This document shows, in pieces, positions 12,501 through 19,830 of a DNA stretch of 20,535 nucleotides (position 1 is its first letter; each line of letters opens with the position of its first letter). The stretch lies in assembly GCA_020650975.1 (NCBI GenBank), contig JAIPMN010002111.1:8078-28612 (forward strand), written 5' to 3'. A program made the position numbers and the translations under genes. The notes under the pieces are model-generated. The model worked only from the letters and a program-made list of their open reading frames with translations. It did not search any database and was not told where the DNA came from. Source of the stretch: Apostichopus californicus (taxonomy: Eukaryota; Echinodermata; Holothuroidea; Aspidochirotida; Stichopodidae).

Positions 12501-15500
12501 CTTTAACTTCAATTATGCAGAGAGGTATAGCTAAGACAAGATTTCAGAATGGGACATAGGGGTAAAGCCACAATGGGGGAGGGGGGGGTTAATAGTTCGG
12601 ATCTCCCCTCTTTCTCACTCATCCCATAACAATATGGCTTAATAACTTTGACTAGTTTTATTTCATTCAAATAGTGAATTAAAGATTTTTAACAAAAAGT
12701 TAGAAATTTCCCATTTCATTTTTAAATGTGTATAGTAAGTGTACGATGACAACATGTCAAGAAGTATAAGTGATTCATCAGTGATGGAAAACAGTTTTTC
12801 ACAACATCATTGGCTACATTGGTGGGCTGTTTTATGGTAACTTAAGATTGGAAAGCATCATCACAAAGATCTAAGAATTTCATTCGACTTGCACGATTTG
12901 TCTCTGTTAGACTTTTCTAAATGATGCTTGGTATGAATATATCTGCTGACTATTTTTCTTCTTTTTTTTTTTGCTATCTTTTTCTGCTAGAATTGCCATG
13001 ATGACATCAGTCATCGAGAAAATGAAGAGCCATTCATCGGGGACCTCCGAAAAGGCCCAAGAATATGGTAGCAACCCCTCCCTGGCTTCAAAGGACCCCA
13101 GCACGTTTCTATTCTCCAGTGCATTCCAGGAGATCATGGTGAGGAAGGTGCTCTTTAAGAGGTTGCAGCCGCAGTTAGAGATGATGTTTAATATGTCGGG
13201 AGTGACCTGGATCTGTTGGAGTGTGATCAGTGAAGTCCTGAAACTAAACCGAAGAGATGACTTGGCATTGGCTGGTAAGTGTGGACAGTTCCTCGACCAA
13301 ACGTTGTAGGATAACTCTATAAAGAATTTATAAAATATTAACAATGTCATGAAGAAAACTGTTGAAATTGGAGTGGGTGTAAATGTCCCTGAGAGAGAAG
13401 GCATCGTACCAACATAGCTAGACAGCTTATTCAACTGCCTGGGTGTCTGTACGTCAGTCACTCTGTATGTTAATTGTCTTTAAAATCAGATTTAACACAA
13501 AACATTAAAAGTCATTCACAAAACTTCCTTTCCCACACACCTCTAAGTTCTACCCTTCCCAATCATATTCAGACCCCCTCTCCATGCCAACACTCCCCCC
13601 CCCCACCCCTATAAACCCCTTGGCATATAAATGTTTTGCTAATGTAGGGTGGTCAGTGAATCTTAATGAGTTTCCATTTTACTGAAATAGGCAACAAAAA
13701 TCTTGTTCCCTTATTAAACCTCTAAGAATTAGATGCACAGTCCTGCATTTGTACCTCTAGGTTTTACAAAGGTCTGTTTAATCCATTGAATATTAACAGC
13801 TGAGGCAGCCTATGGAATATTCCAGGTGGACAACGAGCAACTCACCATCGCTCTCCTGAGAAGAGTCCTGCCCCGACTACTCTCCGATCCCAGCCACAAC
13901 AACAGCATCACAGACCCGAGAGGACGTGCCTTGGCCAAGCTGACTGTTTGGTGCATTGCGTCTACTCTGACCACACAGAATAGTTACAGAGGTAAGGAGG
14001 GAGGTGTTTGTGTGTGTAAAGCTTATATTTGTTGTATCAACTACTTTAATGACAGAGAAGAGCTATCAAGGTTGGGAGGGTTTTTATATATGTATATCTT
14101 AGTATTGCTGTATCTTCTACCCAAACCTCAGAGAAATAGTTAATGAAGTAGGAAGGGTGGGGTACAGATATCTCATAGTATTGTTTTATCAAATAATTGA
14201 AAAATATCATTAACAGACTCATTTATGGGATATTTACACAAATTTGAGCTGCATTATTTTTGTAAAGGAATGAAAACAACACTTTTAGTATAAATCAGCT
14301 ATATTTGTTTCATGCTTTCTAGGGCCAGATTAAGTTTTTACCAATGCTCATTGATGCAGTGTTCTTTTTACATCATCATCATCATGTTATGGTTTCTATT
14401 TTACCAGCCGATCCAAAAGCAAAAGAGAATCCCATGAGAATCCGAAAACGAAAACGGACAAGAGGAGAACCTGATAGGGACGTAAGTAAAGAAGAGCTGC
14501 ATCTTGACTTTGAATGATGGAAAACTCTTTGTTTTTTATTAAAGTATAAACAGGGTTATATTACGATGAACGTGTACTGTCACACTTATACTGAGGTTTT
14601 CACACTGATAGTTCAAAATTCCATCTTAACTCCAGATATAGATCTTTGAAAATACTTGCCTTTGTCAGATAAAGACTTTTTCCTTTCTCTCAGAGAGGAA
14701 ATTTAGTACTATAAGTAGGTTATCTGTAATGTCATCAGTGAAAATGTATTTTGTAGAGAAAACAATGTTCTCAAGATAAATATTTCTCACCATTAGTATT
14801 TGTTAGCCTGTTGCATCTATAGTGTACAAATGTTATCCGTACTGACCCAAGGGTAGAACTCACATACTAAAGGAATATCATACTCCATGTCATATCCGCA
14901 TTGACTTTCATATGTCATATTGTGAAACTAATGTGATTGCCAAGTCCATGTATCTAGATGGCAATTCCACCCCTCACTAGATAGCTTTAGATTTCTTGCA
15001 TCGAACGCTCAAAGTTTCGGTCACTTGTCAACAAACCCGACTTTACTCACTGGTGAACAAACTCGCCAATCTGCTCTTTGAAGGTGTAAAGTGGTATAAA
15101 AATGCCTCAATTGACTCAAGTTTTACATCAAATTTATCTTCCTTCATGCTCTGTAAAATCCAAGCCACACAACAGCCAAATGGTAGATGTGATATATCTG
15201 AAATTATTTTCCCTTTTGCCAGTTGACGCTGATTTTCCTTAACACGCAAGTGTCACCGATCTACACTCTATAAAGAGTGTTCCACTTGAAGGCTTCTTGA
15301 GGGTGCTAATGCTCAAGAATATAATGAAACATTACAGATGGTCAAATGAGACCTTTCAGTTTTTATCTGCGAAGAAGAGAGCTCCCCAGAATTGCAGTAC
15401 AAAATAAATGGTGTTATTTTGGTATTTTCTAGCATATTTGTGGGCTCTGCTGCTGGGTACCCTTTATCACTCACATTGACATTTTATTTCCACTCTTGTG

Positions 15501-18343
15501 ATATTCAGAGCACCAGCACTTTACGGGAAGATAATCGACCGTCAAAGCTTCGCCGTCTCCTGAGCATTCCAGAGGATGAGAATGCTGCTTCTGGTCTGAA
15601 CAGCACCACCCTAAGCACCACGTCCAACCCCCTCCTGGTACCTCAAACCTCCACACAACTGGGTGAACCCCTCTACAAGGCAATAGGTAATATATTCATG
15701 ATATGTTCTTTCATAACGACTACCTGTGTTTTTTAAAAATCAAGTTTTACTTTTAGTAACTGTATCACAAACCTAACACAGTACCATATTCCAAGATGGA
15801 CCTATCAGTTATTCATAACTATTGCTAATTTGCTTGACAAACCTGAAAGAAATCCATTGAAAAAAATATGTTTCGCAATTGGTCGACAATTGCCAGCAAG
15901 TTTACTATTGAGACGTACCAATTGTCGGTGACAATAAAATTGCAAATGGCCAAACCTAAGGCAACCTCAGCTTAGATGAATATCAGTTAGAGAATTAACC
16001 AGTCTTGATTCTAAAAGGGAAAAAATCATCCCAGATTCACTTTTTTTATATTAGTATCCATCTCATACAAAATAGTATAAGTGGTGAAATTTTGCAAATT
16101 AAAAGAAAAAGACTGCTTTATGTCACGTTTTCAAAAGTTGTGCAAAACAGAGAGGATAGTGCAAAGGTAATCTACCAAACACATCCTTCCTCAATTTATT
16201 ATGCTCAAGGGTTTTTGATGTAATCTTCTGTGATTTTTTTTGTTTGGTTTTTTATTTTCCAGCATCCATGATGCAGTTGTTTGCCTCCGTCTTATCTGAG
16301 AATGCTCTCAGCAGCAGAACAGAGTTTATCTACTCCTTCCTCCAAGAAATTCTCACCTGCGGCGATGCGGTCTCCTCGACCGTCTTACAGTTTATGCCTG
16401 TCTCAATGGTGAGCTGCGTATTCTAATAGCAAACAAGATGGCTTCCAAATCTATCAATAAAGCAGCTAAAAAGTATATGATGCAGCCAGATTGTGTGCTC
16501 AATGAATTTAATCACTTCTATGGTGGTTGGTAGATGTCGAACATTGGAGAAGAATGAGACTGTTGTCTTTCTGAGTATCTGCCCACTTTGATGAGAAATC
16601 AACTGATGTTTGATACAAAAAAACATATAACTGACAGTATAGCATTGCTGTAATGCCATTATTAGACAGAGCCAGGAGCCCAAAATTAAACGGCAAAAAT
16701 ATACTTTTTTAGTGTTAAAATTTTATAGCAACTACCAGAGAAGTACTCAAAGTAAGACCGTAATTGATTCAACCCATTTTTCTCGCAGCGAAAGATTTCT
16801 AAGGCTAAATGAGCTAGTAAATGAAGGAATTAGATTTGATAATGCATTGTCGATATACTTTTCATATCAAATTACGTGCAGAGAAAAGCAGGTGCAAAAC
16901 TTCAAATCGTTCCATTTTCGACTTCAGTATTTGAACTGAACCTTAAGTATACAAGCTAGATTTACTACTGTGTGGTGAAATTTTCTTTCCAATTCTTAAA
17001 GTACCATCAAAAGAAATGTATTCACTGAAAATCATGCAACTCAGAAAGCTGCTTTTAAGTTTTAGTACCTGATAAACAAGGCATTACTAAAAGACTCTTT
17101 TTTATGCTTTTTCAATTTATGGAGATGAAATTGGTTAAGGAGGGTTAACCTATCCACATCTTGAATGTTAACGGAAGATAATAACTCTGAAACTTTACTC
17201 CAATTACGATTTATGCTCTCAAATTATCATAAGGCAAAAAGAATTTATGCTCGAATCGTAGATTTCCCATCAATAAATTCTGCATAGTTTCTTTGTGTTT
17301 ATTTAACCCATTTTCAAATTTAGATGATTCCTTTAATTTTCTTAGCTCATTGGTCTGAGTGTGAGTCTAAAATAACTTAAATATCTTTGAGTGGTGCATC
17401 ACGATGATAATGTTAAAAATTTGTCAGTTGCTGCATAAAGAGCACCTGTAAAACACTTTGCAAAGACACAACCTGAAATAGGATTAAATATGGTTATATG
17501 ACTGATGGCTCTTTGCTTCTGGAGGTAAACTAAATGAAGGTGAATTCCTGAATATATCAAGTTAATCAAGCGAATCGGTAATGCTACCCTCTATGACAGA
17601 AATATAAAAATATCTGCATAACATCTTCGAATGCGACAATCTGCAATATAATCTAAACGGCTTCAAACCAGACAGGCTCAGAAATGTATATATGCTTCAG
17701 GGGGAATGTTGACACAAGACCAAGATTGAGTCGTAAATGCTAAACGTTAAACAGAATCATTAATATTCCACTATATGCTTGATAGTCCAAAATTGGTCAA
17801 GTTTTCAAAGAAGTGAATAAATCACTCCCATATCTGACTTAACCAGCCTCAAATATCTAGGACTCATTGGGTTGGTTTAAAGATTTAGAAAAAAGTACTT
17901 TTAGAAAAGATTTAGGAAAAACTACTTTTGGAAAAGTTTGGCAAGTTTTGTCTACTAAAATTTGTCGGTAGTGCATTTGATCATTATTGAAATTATTTTC
18001 AATGGGTAATTTTAACACATCAAAACATTTTTTTTTAGAATTATGATGAAATATTTAAAAAGAAGGTGTAATGAGTTATAATCAGTTTATAGACATGTTG
18101 TTATGTTATACGTGGGCCAATCACGGCTAACCTTTTATGTGATACATTTCATGTGTTATTTGTCTTTCAACATTGTCTCATACAATGACCATTCCCCTTT
18201 CTTCTCCTTTACTGTAGGCTAACCATCTCTTTAGCACTATCAACAAGAACTTCATCCAAGACTTGGCATTAGCCATCGGACAGTTGGACAGCGTCGTGGC
18301 TCGAAGGCAGGCTGCGAGGGCACTCTGCATTATGGGAAGGTGA
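496..18343 (+). CDS. MED24: Mediator complex subunit 24 (MED24/TRAP100), 3' part of the gene, 13 exons, 5' partial
   Basis: Joining 496-582, 1480-1567, 3040-3176, 3935-4055, 10214-10380, 10991-11090, 12048-12229, 12991-13274, 13800-13991, 14408-14481, 15509-15686, 16263-16408 and 18218-18343 gives one open frame of 1882 nt ending in TGA, about 626 residues. The protein aligns in order with the C-terminal two-thirds of animal MED24. Anchors are CDC..FL (human CDCTNFLL), AATSAATNKLKTFSSKLI (human AAAAATGKLKSFARKFI), YDISFLMLC (human FDISFLMLC), ALAKLTVWC (human ALAKLAVWC), PSKLRRLL (human PSKLMRLL), VLQFMP, and a final LALAIGQLD (human LAITDLSLPLG). MED24 is a largely helical subunit of the Mediator tail region; Mediator links DNA-bound activators to RNA polymerase II in the nucleus. 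The first base at 496 completes a codon begun in an exon upstream of the window. No exon appears to be missing inside the window when compared with the human protein. Confidence 0.95.
583..1479 (+). other. MED24 intron, nothing recognisable inside
   Basis: An 897-nt GT-AG intron, AT-rich, with a C-rich patch near 1136-1158 and a pyrimidine-rich tract before the acceptor (about 1452-1479). The open frames on both strands are short and unrecognised. Confidence 0.8.
1480..1567 (+). CDS. MED24: MED24 exon 2 of window; its 3' half is tandemly duplicated downstream
   Basis: The acceptor is preceded by a strong pyrimidine tract and ends TTTTAG at 1479; the donor is GTAAGT at 1568. The 88 nt complete the Arg codon and encode QASRHSPADTT...LPTILD, ending in phase 0. 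It matches the weakly conserved human stretch around KADREHAPQQ...TVTNILKTMD. The last ~36 nt and the donor are repeated three more times in the following intron. Reading through this donor gives GTA AGT GAC TAA, an immediate stop, so this first donor must be used to keep the frame. Confidence 0.9.
1529..1976 (+). repeat. Tandem repeat, about 4 copies of a 115-117 bp unit containing the exon 2 donor
   Basis: The unit starts in the 3' half of exon 2 (ATCCAAGCA at 1532, 1647 and 1764) and runs through the GT donor into the intron, ending in CATACACAAAATATCAG. Spacings are 115 and 117 bp. Copy 4 lacks 11 nt of the exon-derived part. Donor sequences are GTAAGTGAC in copies 1-2 and GTAACTGAC in copies 3-4. 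Divergence is only a few percent, so the array looks recent. Confidence 0.95.
1568..3039 (+). other. MED24 intron holding exon-derived tandem repeats
   Basis: A 1472-nt intron. Its first ~410 nt are the repeat copies described separately. The rest is AT-rich with a T tract near 2106-2116. The frames at 2258-2515 (+), 2635-2838 (+) and 2749-3009 (-) show no recognisable domain. Confidence 0.8.
3040..3176 (+). CDS. MED24: MED24 exon 3 of window
   Basis: Acceptor CTCTTTCAG ending at 3039 and donor GTATTT at 3177. The 137 nt encode SLEVPDKSVLDEM...NSFQLVAATSAATNKLKTFSSKLI plus AG of a split codon. It aligns with human SPEGLLGVLGHMLSGKSLDLLLAAAAATGKLKSFARKFI. The alanine-rich helix followed by GKLKSF/NKLKTF is a good family anchor. 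Confidence 0.93.
3177..3934 (+). other. MED24 intron
   Basis: A 758-nt intron with a T tract near 3560-3571. The duplicated acceptor region of exon 4 (about 3770-3837) lies near its 3' end. Nothing else is recognised. Confidence 0.8.
3770..3954 (+). repeat. Two-copy duplication spanning the exon 4 acceptor
   Basis: TGAATTAACCAAAG occurs at 3824-3837 and again in exon 4 at 3941-3954, 117 bp apart. Similarity extends upstream over ACAACTT..ACA..TTC and an earlier CTGTAATAT, covering about 65-70 nt of the intron 3' end and the first ~20 nt of the exon. In the upstream copy the CAG acceptor reads CAT, so it is dead at that position. Confidence 0.7.
3935..4055 (+). CDS. MED24: MED24 exon 4 of window; its 5' edge is duplicated upstream
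   Basis: Acceptor TTTGACAG ending at 3934 and donor GTAAGA at 4056. The 121 nt complete a Ser codon and encode FNELTKATVIDGSKG...ALYDISFLMLCLISQQYGIE, ending in phase 0. It aligns with human LNEFTTYGSEESTKPASVRALLFDISFLMLCHVAQTYGSE. YDISFLMLC is the strongest conserved block in the window. A decayed copy of the acceptor region and first bases of this exon lies about 117 bp upstream. Confidence 0.95.
7051..7690 (+). repeat. Diverged direct repeat, about 575 bp apart
   Basis: The stretch around 7055-7112 (TATCATAGGCTAGGCC ... GTTAGCCT) recurs at about 7633-7687 (TATCATAGACTAGGTC ... GTTAGCCT) with roughly 75% identity by eye. The TTAACATTTAAC..CCTAATC context upstream is also similar. The second copy abuts the 124-bp array. 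It may be an old dispersed element or an ancient segmental duplication. Confidence 0.5.
7487..7567 (+). repeat. Five GGACAGT motifs spaced 17-20 bp
   Basis: GGACAGT occurs at 7487, 7507, 7525, 7542 and 7561, with spacings of 20, 18, 17 and 19 bp. The sequence between the motifs varies, so this is a decayed short-period tandem repeat or a cluster of binding-site-like motifs. Confidence 0.6.
7699..8318 (+). repeat. Minisatellite, five complete copies of an exact 124-bp unit
   Basis: Units starting GATAC(T/C)GCC(C/T)GATAAATG begin at 7699, 7823, 7947, 8071 and 8195, each exactly 124 bp. The last ends at 8318 (GGAATGTT), giving 620 bp in total. Only scattered substitutions are seen and no indels. 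The open frames it creates are short and not conserved in phase (124 is not a multiple of 3), so it is non-coding. Confidence 0.96.
9646..10143 (+). repeat. Minisatellite, six copies of a ~91-bp unit
   Basis: GTGACAACTCC occurs at 9677, 9736, 9813, 9903, 9994 and 10085. The last three intervals are 90, 91 and 91 bp; the second and third copies are shortened (59 and 77 bp intervals). Each full unit contains ATTATCAGTG, ATACCACAAGA, ACAGACCACA and TATTCTAGACC. The array ends about 70 bp before the exon 5 acceptor. Confidence 0.95.
10214..10380 (+). CDS. MED24: MED24 exon 5 of window
   Basis: Acceptor TTTGATCAG ending at 10213 and donor GTAAGA at 10381. The 167 nt encode MVLNNDEESFFERWAQQCLP...IDQLVQLFYTSGDIKA plus AT of a split codon. 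It aligns with human VPFFETWMQTCMPEEG...STKVESLVALLNNSSEMKLV. It follows a 6.2-kb intron, and the intron frame just upstream happens to be open, but the pyrimidine tract and CAG at 10213 set the boundary. Confidence 0.94.
10381..10990 (+). other. MED24 intron with an AT-rich low-complexity block
   Basis: A 610-nt intron. About 10815-10970 is almost pure A/T with imperfect TATGTATTATTTGTATA-type repeats, followed directly by the TCTCTTGCAG acceptor. The Tyr-rich frame seen here reflects composition, not a gene. Confidence 0.85.
10991..11090 (+). CDS. MED24: MED24 exon 6 of window
   Basis: Acceptor CTCTTGCAG ending at 10990 and donor GTAATA at 11091. The 100 nt complete an Ile codon and encode QMGCEELCHYIPSVVEQTLAAWEHDYIGKEQVQ. 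It aligns with human QMKWHEACLSISAAILEILNAWENGVLAFESIQ. An internal ACAG|GTCCAG at 11084 could act as a weak alternative donor, but it would shift the frame. Confidence 0.93.
11091..12047 (+). other. MED24 intron, nothing clear inside
   Basis: A 957-nt intron. The only sequence of note is a 13-nt match (ACCCAGCCAGAAA, 11153-11165) to exon 7, preceded by an ATGTTTC as in the exon. The rest is unremarkable AT-rich DNA. Confidence 0.75.
12048..12229 (+). CDS. MED24: MED24 exon 7 of window; its 3' edge is duplicated downstream
   Basis: Acceptor TTTGATGCAG ending at 12047 and donor GTAAGG at 12230. The 182 nt encode KVAEGICSEMFSLGVCAAAWL...KVDFHFNNTE plus AG of a split Arg codon. It aligns with human KITDNIKGKVCSLAVCAVAWLVAHVR...LFSENTLQFYNER; SLGVCAAAWL against SLAVCAVAWL is diagnostic. 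Reading through the donor gives AGG TAA, an immediate stop. Two decayed copies of the exon's last ~60 nt with the donor follow in the intron. Confidence 0.95.
12166..12590 (+). repeat. Three-copy tandem duplication including the exon 7 donor
   Basis: Units lie at about 12166-12313, 12314-12467 and 12468-12590. Each carries a version of the exon 7 end (AAAGTT(G/A)ACTTT..ACTT.AAT(A/T)AT.CAGAG), a donor AG|GTA (12230, 12367, 12525), then CAGAAT..ACATAG..AAGCCACAA and a G-rich tract. Spacings of AGTT(G/A)AC are 137 and 158 bp. Copies 2 and 3 are diverged but keep the donor dinucleotide. Confidence 0.85.
12230..12990 (+). other. MED24 intron holding exon 7-derived repeats
   Basis: A 761-nt intron. 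Its first half is the duplicated exon-edge array with G10 (12282-12291) and G8 (12581-12588) tracts. The second half is AT-rich and ends in a T-rich tract before the acceptor. Confidence 0.8.
12991..13274 (+). CDS. MED24: MED24 exon 8 of window (longest exon)
   Basis: The acceptor CTGCTAG ends at 12990 after a T-rich tract, and the donor is GTAAGT at 13275. The 284 nt complete an Arg codon and encode IAMMTSVIEKM...SNPSLASKDPSTFLFSSA...RKVLFKRLQPQLEMMFNMSGVTWICWSVISEVLKLNRRDDLALA plus G. It aligns with human VVIMNSILERM and, further on, GGVYWFCNNLIKELLK. The central Ser/Lys-rich stretch is poorly conserved. A 184-residue antisense open frame (13461-12907) overlaps this exon and shows no homology, so I treat it as spurious. 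Confidence 0.93.
13275..13799 (+). other. MED24 intron, nothing clear inside
   Basis: A 525-nt intron with a C-rich patch (about 13590-13620). No gene or element is recognised. Confidence 0.8.
13800..13991 (+). CDS. MED24: MED24 exon 9 of window, with LPRLL nuclear-receptor-box-type motif
   Basis: Acceptor TTAACAG ending at 13799 and donor GTAAGG at 13992. The 192 nt complete an Ala codon and encode EAAYGIFQVDNEQLTIALLRRVLPRLLSDPSH...DPRGRALAKLTVWCIASTLTTQNSYR plus G. It aligns with human VELLYSIFCLDMQQVTLVLLGHILPGLLTD...DPPGTALAKLAVWCALSS. LPRLL (13868-13882) is an LXXLL motif conserved as LPGLL in human. Confidence 0.96.
13992..14407 (+). other. MED24 intron
   Basis: A 416-nt intron; a short CAT microsatellite (14371-14385) lies just before the acceptor. 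Nothing else is seen. Confidence 0.8.
14408..14481 (+). CDS. MED24: MED24 exon 10 of window, short basic exon (putative NLS)
   Basis: Acceptor TTTTACCAG ending at 14407 and donor GTAAGT at 14482. The 74 nt complete an Ala codon and encode DPKAKENPMRIRKRKRTRGEPDRD. The run RIRKRKRTR (14437-14463) corresponds to human RQKKRHRED. It looks like a monopartite nuclear localisation signal; this is inferred from composition only. Confidence 0.88.
14482..15508 (+). other. MED24 intron, nothing clear inside
   Basis: A 1027-nt intron. Overlapping frames at 14996-15226 (+) and 15043-15249 (-) are unrecognised. No repeat or RNA gene is seen. Confidence 0.75.
15509..15686 (+). CDS. MED24: MED24 exon 11 of window, with LRRLL motif
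   Basis: Acceptor ATATTCAG ending at 15508 and donor GTAATA at 15687. The 178 nt encode STSTLREDNRPSKLRRLLSIPEDENA..., then a Ser/Thr-rich linker, then LGEPLYKAI plus G. It aligns with human DDVQPSKLMRLLSSNEDDANIL and RDPLNRVLA. LRRLL (15548-15562) is an LXXLL motif. The Ser/Thr-rich linker is probably disordered. Confidence 0.94.
15687..16262 (+). other. MED24 intron with a small palindrome
   Basis: A 576-nt intron. GCAATT-GGTCGAC-AATTGC at 15875-15893 is an inverted repeat of 6-bp arms, and a related CCAATTGTCGG follows about 26 bp downstream. The rest is AT-rich. Confidence 0.7.
16263..16408 (+). CDS. MED24: MED24 exon 12 of window
   Basis: Acceptor TTATTTTCCAG ending at 16262 and donor GTGAGC at 16409. 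The 146 nt complete an Ala codon and encode SMMQLFASVLSENALSSRTEFIYSFLQEILTC..., then SSTVLQFMPVSM. It aligns with human NLFLLISSILGSRTAGPHTQFVQWFMEECVD...GSVLQFMPFTTV; VLQFMP is identical. Confidence 0.95.
16409..18217 (+). other. MED24 intron (1.8 kb) before the last coding exon
   Basis: AT-rich. A short imperfect repeat of AGATTTAG(A/G)AAAA with (A/C)TACTTTT lies at about 17880-17940. Frames at 16423-16939 show no recognisable domain. Nothing else is seen. Confidence 0.75.
18218..18343 (+). CDS. MED24: MED24 terminal coding exon and stop
   Basis: Acceptor TTTACTGTAG ending at 18217. The exon encodes ANHLFSTINKNFIQDLALAIGQLDSVVARRQAARALCIMGR, then TGA at 18341-18343. It aligns with the human C-terminus (ELVKVSAMSSPKVVLAITDLSLPLGRQVAAKAIAAL) and ends three residues beyond it. 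Length and end point fit the family. Confidence 0.94.
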   Translation, partial: ANHLFSTINKNFIQDLALAIGQLDSVVARRQAARALCIMGR

Positions 18344-18512
18344 TTCGTTATCCATGAAATGGACCACCAATCTCCGTAAGCCCGTTTGACGCCAGTAGTG
18401 TGGAAGTGATTGTACCAGTGGTAAACATACCTTTCACCTCTATAGGATGTGCAGCTAAAAATCCAAATAAGGATGGAGATATTTTTGCAAATCAACTCAG
18501 AGTTTGCCCTGT

Positions 18513-18518
18513 AATAAA
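18513..18518 (+). terminator. Likely MED24 polyadenylation signal AATAAA
   Basis: AATAAA lies about 170 nt after the stop codon, and a U/GU-rich element (TTTTTGTGTTTATATG, about 18538-18553) follows some 20 nt later, as expected downstream of a cleavage site. Other AATAAA motifs at 18565 and 19103 could give longer 3' UTRs; the one at 19103 also has a T-rich stretch downstream. Transcript data would decide. Confidence 0.6.
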
Positions 18519-18822
18519 GGTTGATCTTTAGGCAGAGTTTTTGTGTTTATATGTTATTAGTCTCAATAAAAAAATGAGAACTGATTGGAGGTGCAGTTGC
18601 TTTAAAGGTTTCAGTAATGAAGAAATTCACCATGAAATCATGTTCAATTTCTTGAAATATTTAAGTCAAAATCAATCAGTAAGGACCTAATTGTTATTGT
18701 TTATCCATTCTTTTTTATGTTCTAATAATTCCACCGAAACATGTTCTTTCAGCTTCATATTTAAAAGCAAGGGAAGGCTACAAGCACAGGTGCAACCCTG
18801 TTAACTTCTGAAGGAGCTGTAA

Positions 18823-18898
18823 CCCCCCCCCCCTAAAAAACTATATCAGGAGACTCAAGGGACGTATGGAGACCTTGCACCATAATGGGGGGGGGGGT
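18823..18898. repeat. Inverted homopolymer pair C11 ... G12
   Basis: C11 at 18823-18833 and G12 at 18887-18898 are separated by about 53 nt. The flanks are also complementary (GTAAC before the C tract and GTAAC after the G tract read as related ends). They could pair as a hairpin in single-stranded DNA or in a long 3' UTR. Confidence 0.7.
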
Positions 18899-19102
18899 AA
18901 CATCCACTTGTTTTGTGTCACCTGCCAATTCATGGTGATATATATGTAAACCACTGCTCTTTGTGGATATGAGAAGATTCATTTTGTGATTATTTAGGAA
19001 TGGGCCTCAGCTGCCTGGTTTGGCTACTGGTAACTTATCATGTAATGTTATCTAATCATTACATATACCCATTGTGCGATTTCATGCATGTACAGCATTG
19101 TA

Positions 19103-19108
19103 AATAAA
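19103..19108 (+). terminator. Possible distal polyadenylation signal AATAAA
   Basis: AATAAA sits in GTAAATAAAGGG and is followed within 30-60 nt by a T-rich stretch (about 19136-19160). If used, it would give a 3' UTR of about 780 nt that includes the paired C/G tracts at 18823-18898. Confidence 0.3.
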
Positions 19109-19217
19109 GGGTTTTCATCTAAAACATGCACAGTCTATTTTTTTCTATATTTTCTATCTTGAAAATAACTTTGCAGAGTACAATTTGACTTCAGTGAATA
19201 TTGGATATGCAGGCCCT

Positions 19218-19267
19218 CCTTCCCCCTTTCCCTTCTCCGTCCCCCCCACCCCCCCCCCCCACCACCC
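19218..19267 (+). repeat. C-rich low-complexity block
   Basis: A pyrimidine stretch that becomes nearly pure C (19241-19267, with single A interruptions). It is the longest of several G/C homopolymers in the window. Confidence 0.85.
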
Positions 19268-19830
19268 GGCTGCCCGCTAAGTTAGTTTTAGAATCGTTCT
19301 CGTTTTAGGTGAAAGTCAAAGGTTACAGGAAGTAACCCTATACAGAGGCCAAATTCTTTCATTATTGTAAACATTGTTAGGCAATTAAGGTTCTTGAATG
19401 TCTTTGAAAATATGGCAGAGCAGTTTCCCGAAACAATCAGTCTGGTCGAACCAAAGATTCTGTATAGATTTTGTATATGACAGAAGTGTCAATGACGATG
19501 TTACTGCTATAGCCAGCTATATACCAATTAGGTTAGACCATAATGTCTGTAAATAAGATAACTCATGCATAAGGAGCACGGTTGCAGGAACATTTTATCT
19601 AAAGTGATGTGTCTAAGGTTGTCTTAGAAATTTAGAAAACTCTATAACCTTTATGAGGGAGGTTGAAAATAGCATTCTTGAAGCTGATATCATTCTCCTT
19701 CTTTGAGGGACAGCCTGATGGGTGGGGGAGGGGTGTTTTCGACTTCAAAACTCGGCTCTCAAGTCAGAACGTGGAAGATGCACAGTCTGTATTTGGGTGT
19801 GTACGTAATAAGTTTCAGAGCTCCCAACTG

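Noticed and set aside
12907-13461. 184-residue open frame on the minus strand
   Set aside because: It is antisense to MED24 exon 8, includes intron and a poly-T tract (a run of lysines), and has no recognisable homology. The + strand exon explains the open frame.
14996-15249. Overlapping open frames on both strands in an intron
   Set aside because: Neither shows a recognisable motif. Frames of 70 codons are expected by chance over this length.
17340-17400. tRNA-like A box (TTAGCTCATTGGTCTGAGTG), possible tRNA or SINE head
   Set aside because: No B box (GGTTCRANNCC) at a suitable distance and no cloverleaf can be drawn; the resemblance is limited to the first ~20 nt.
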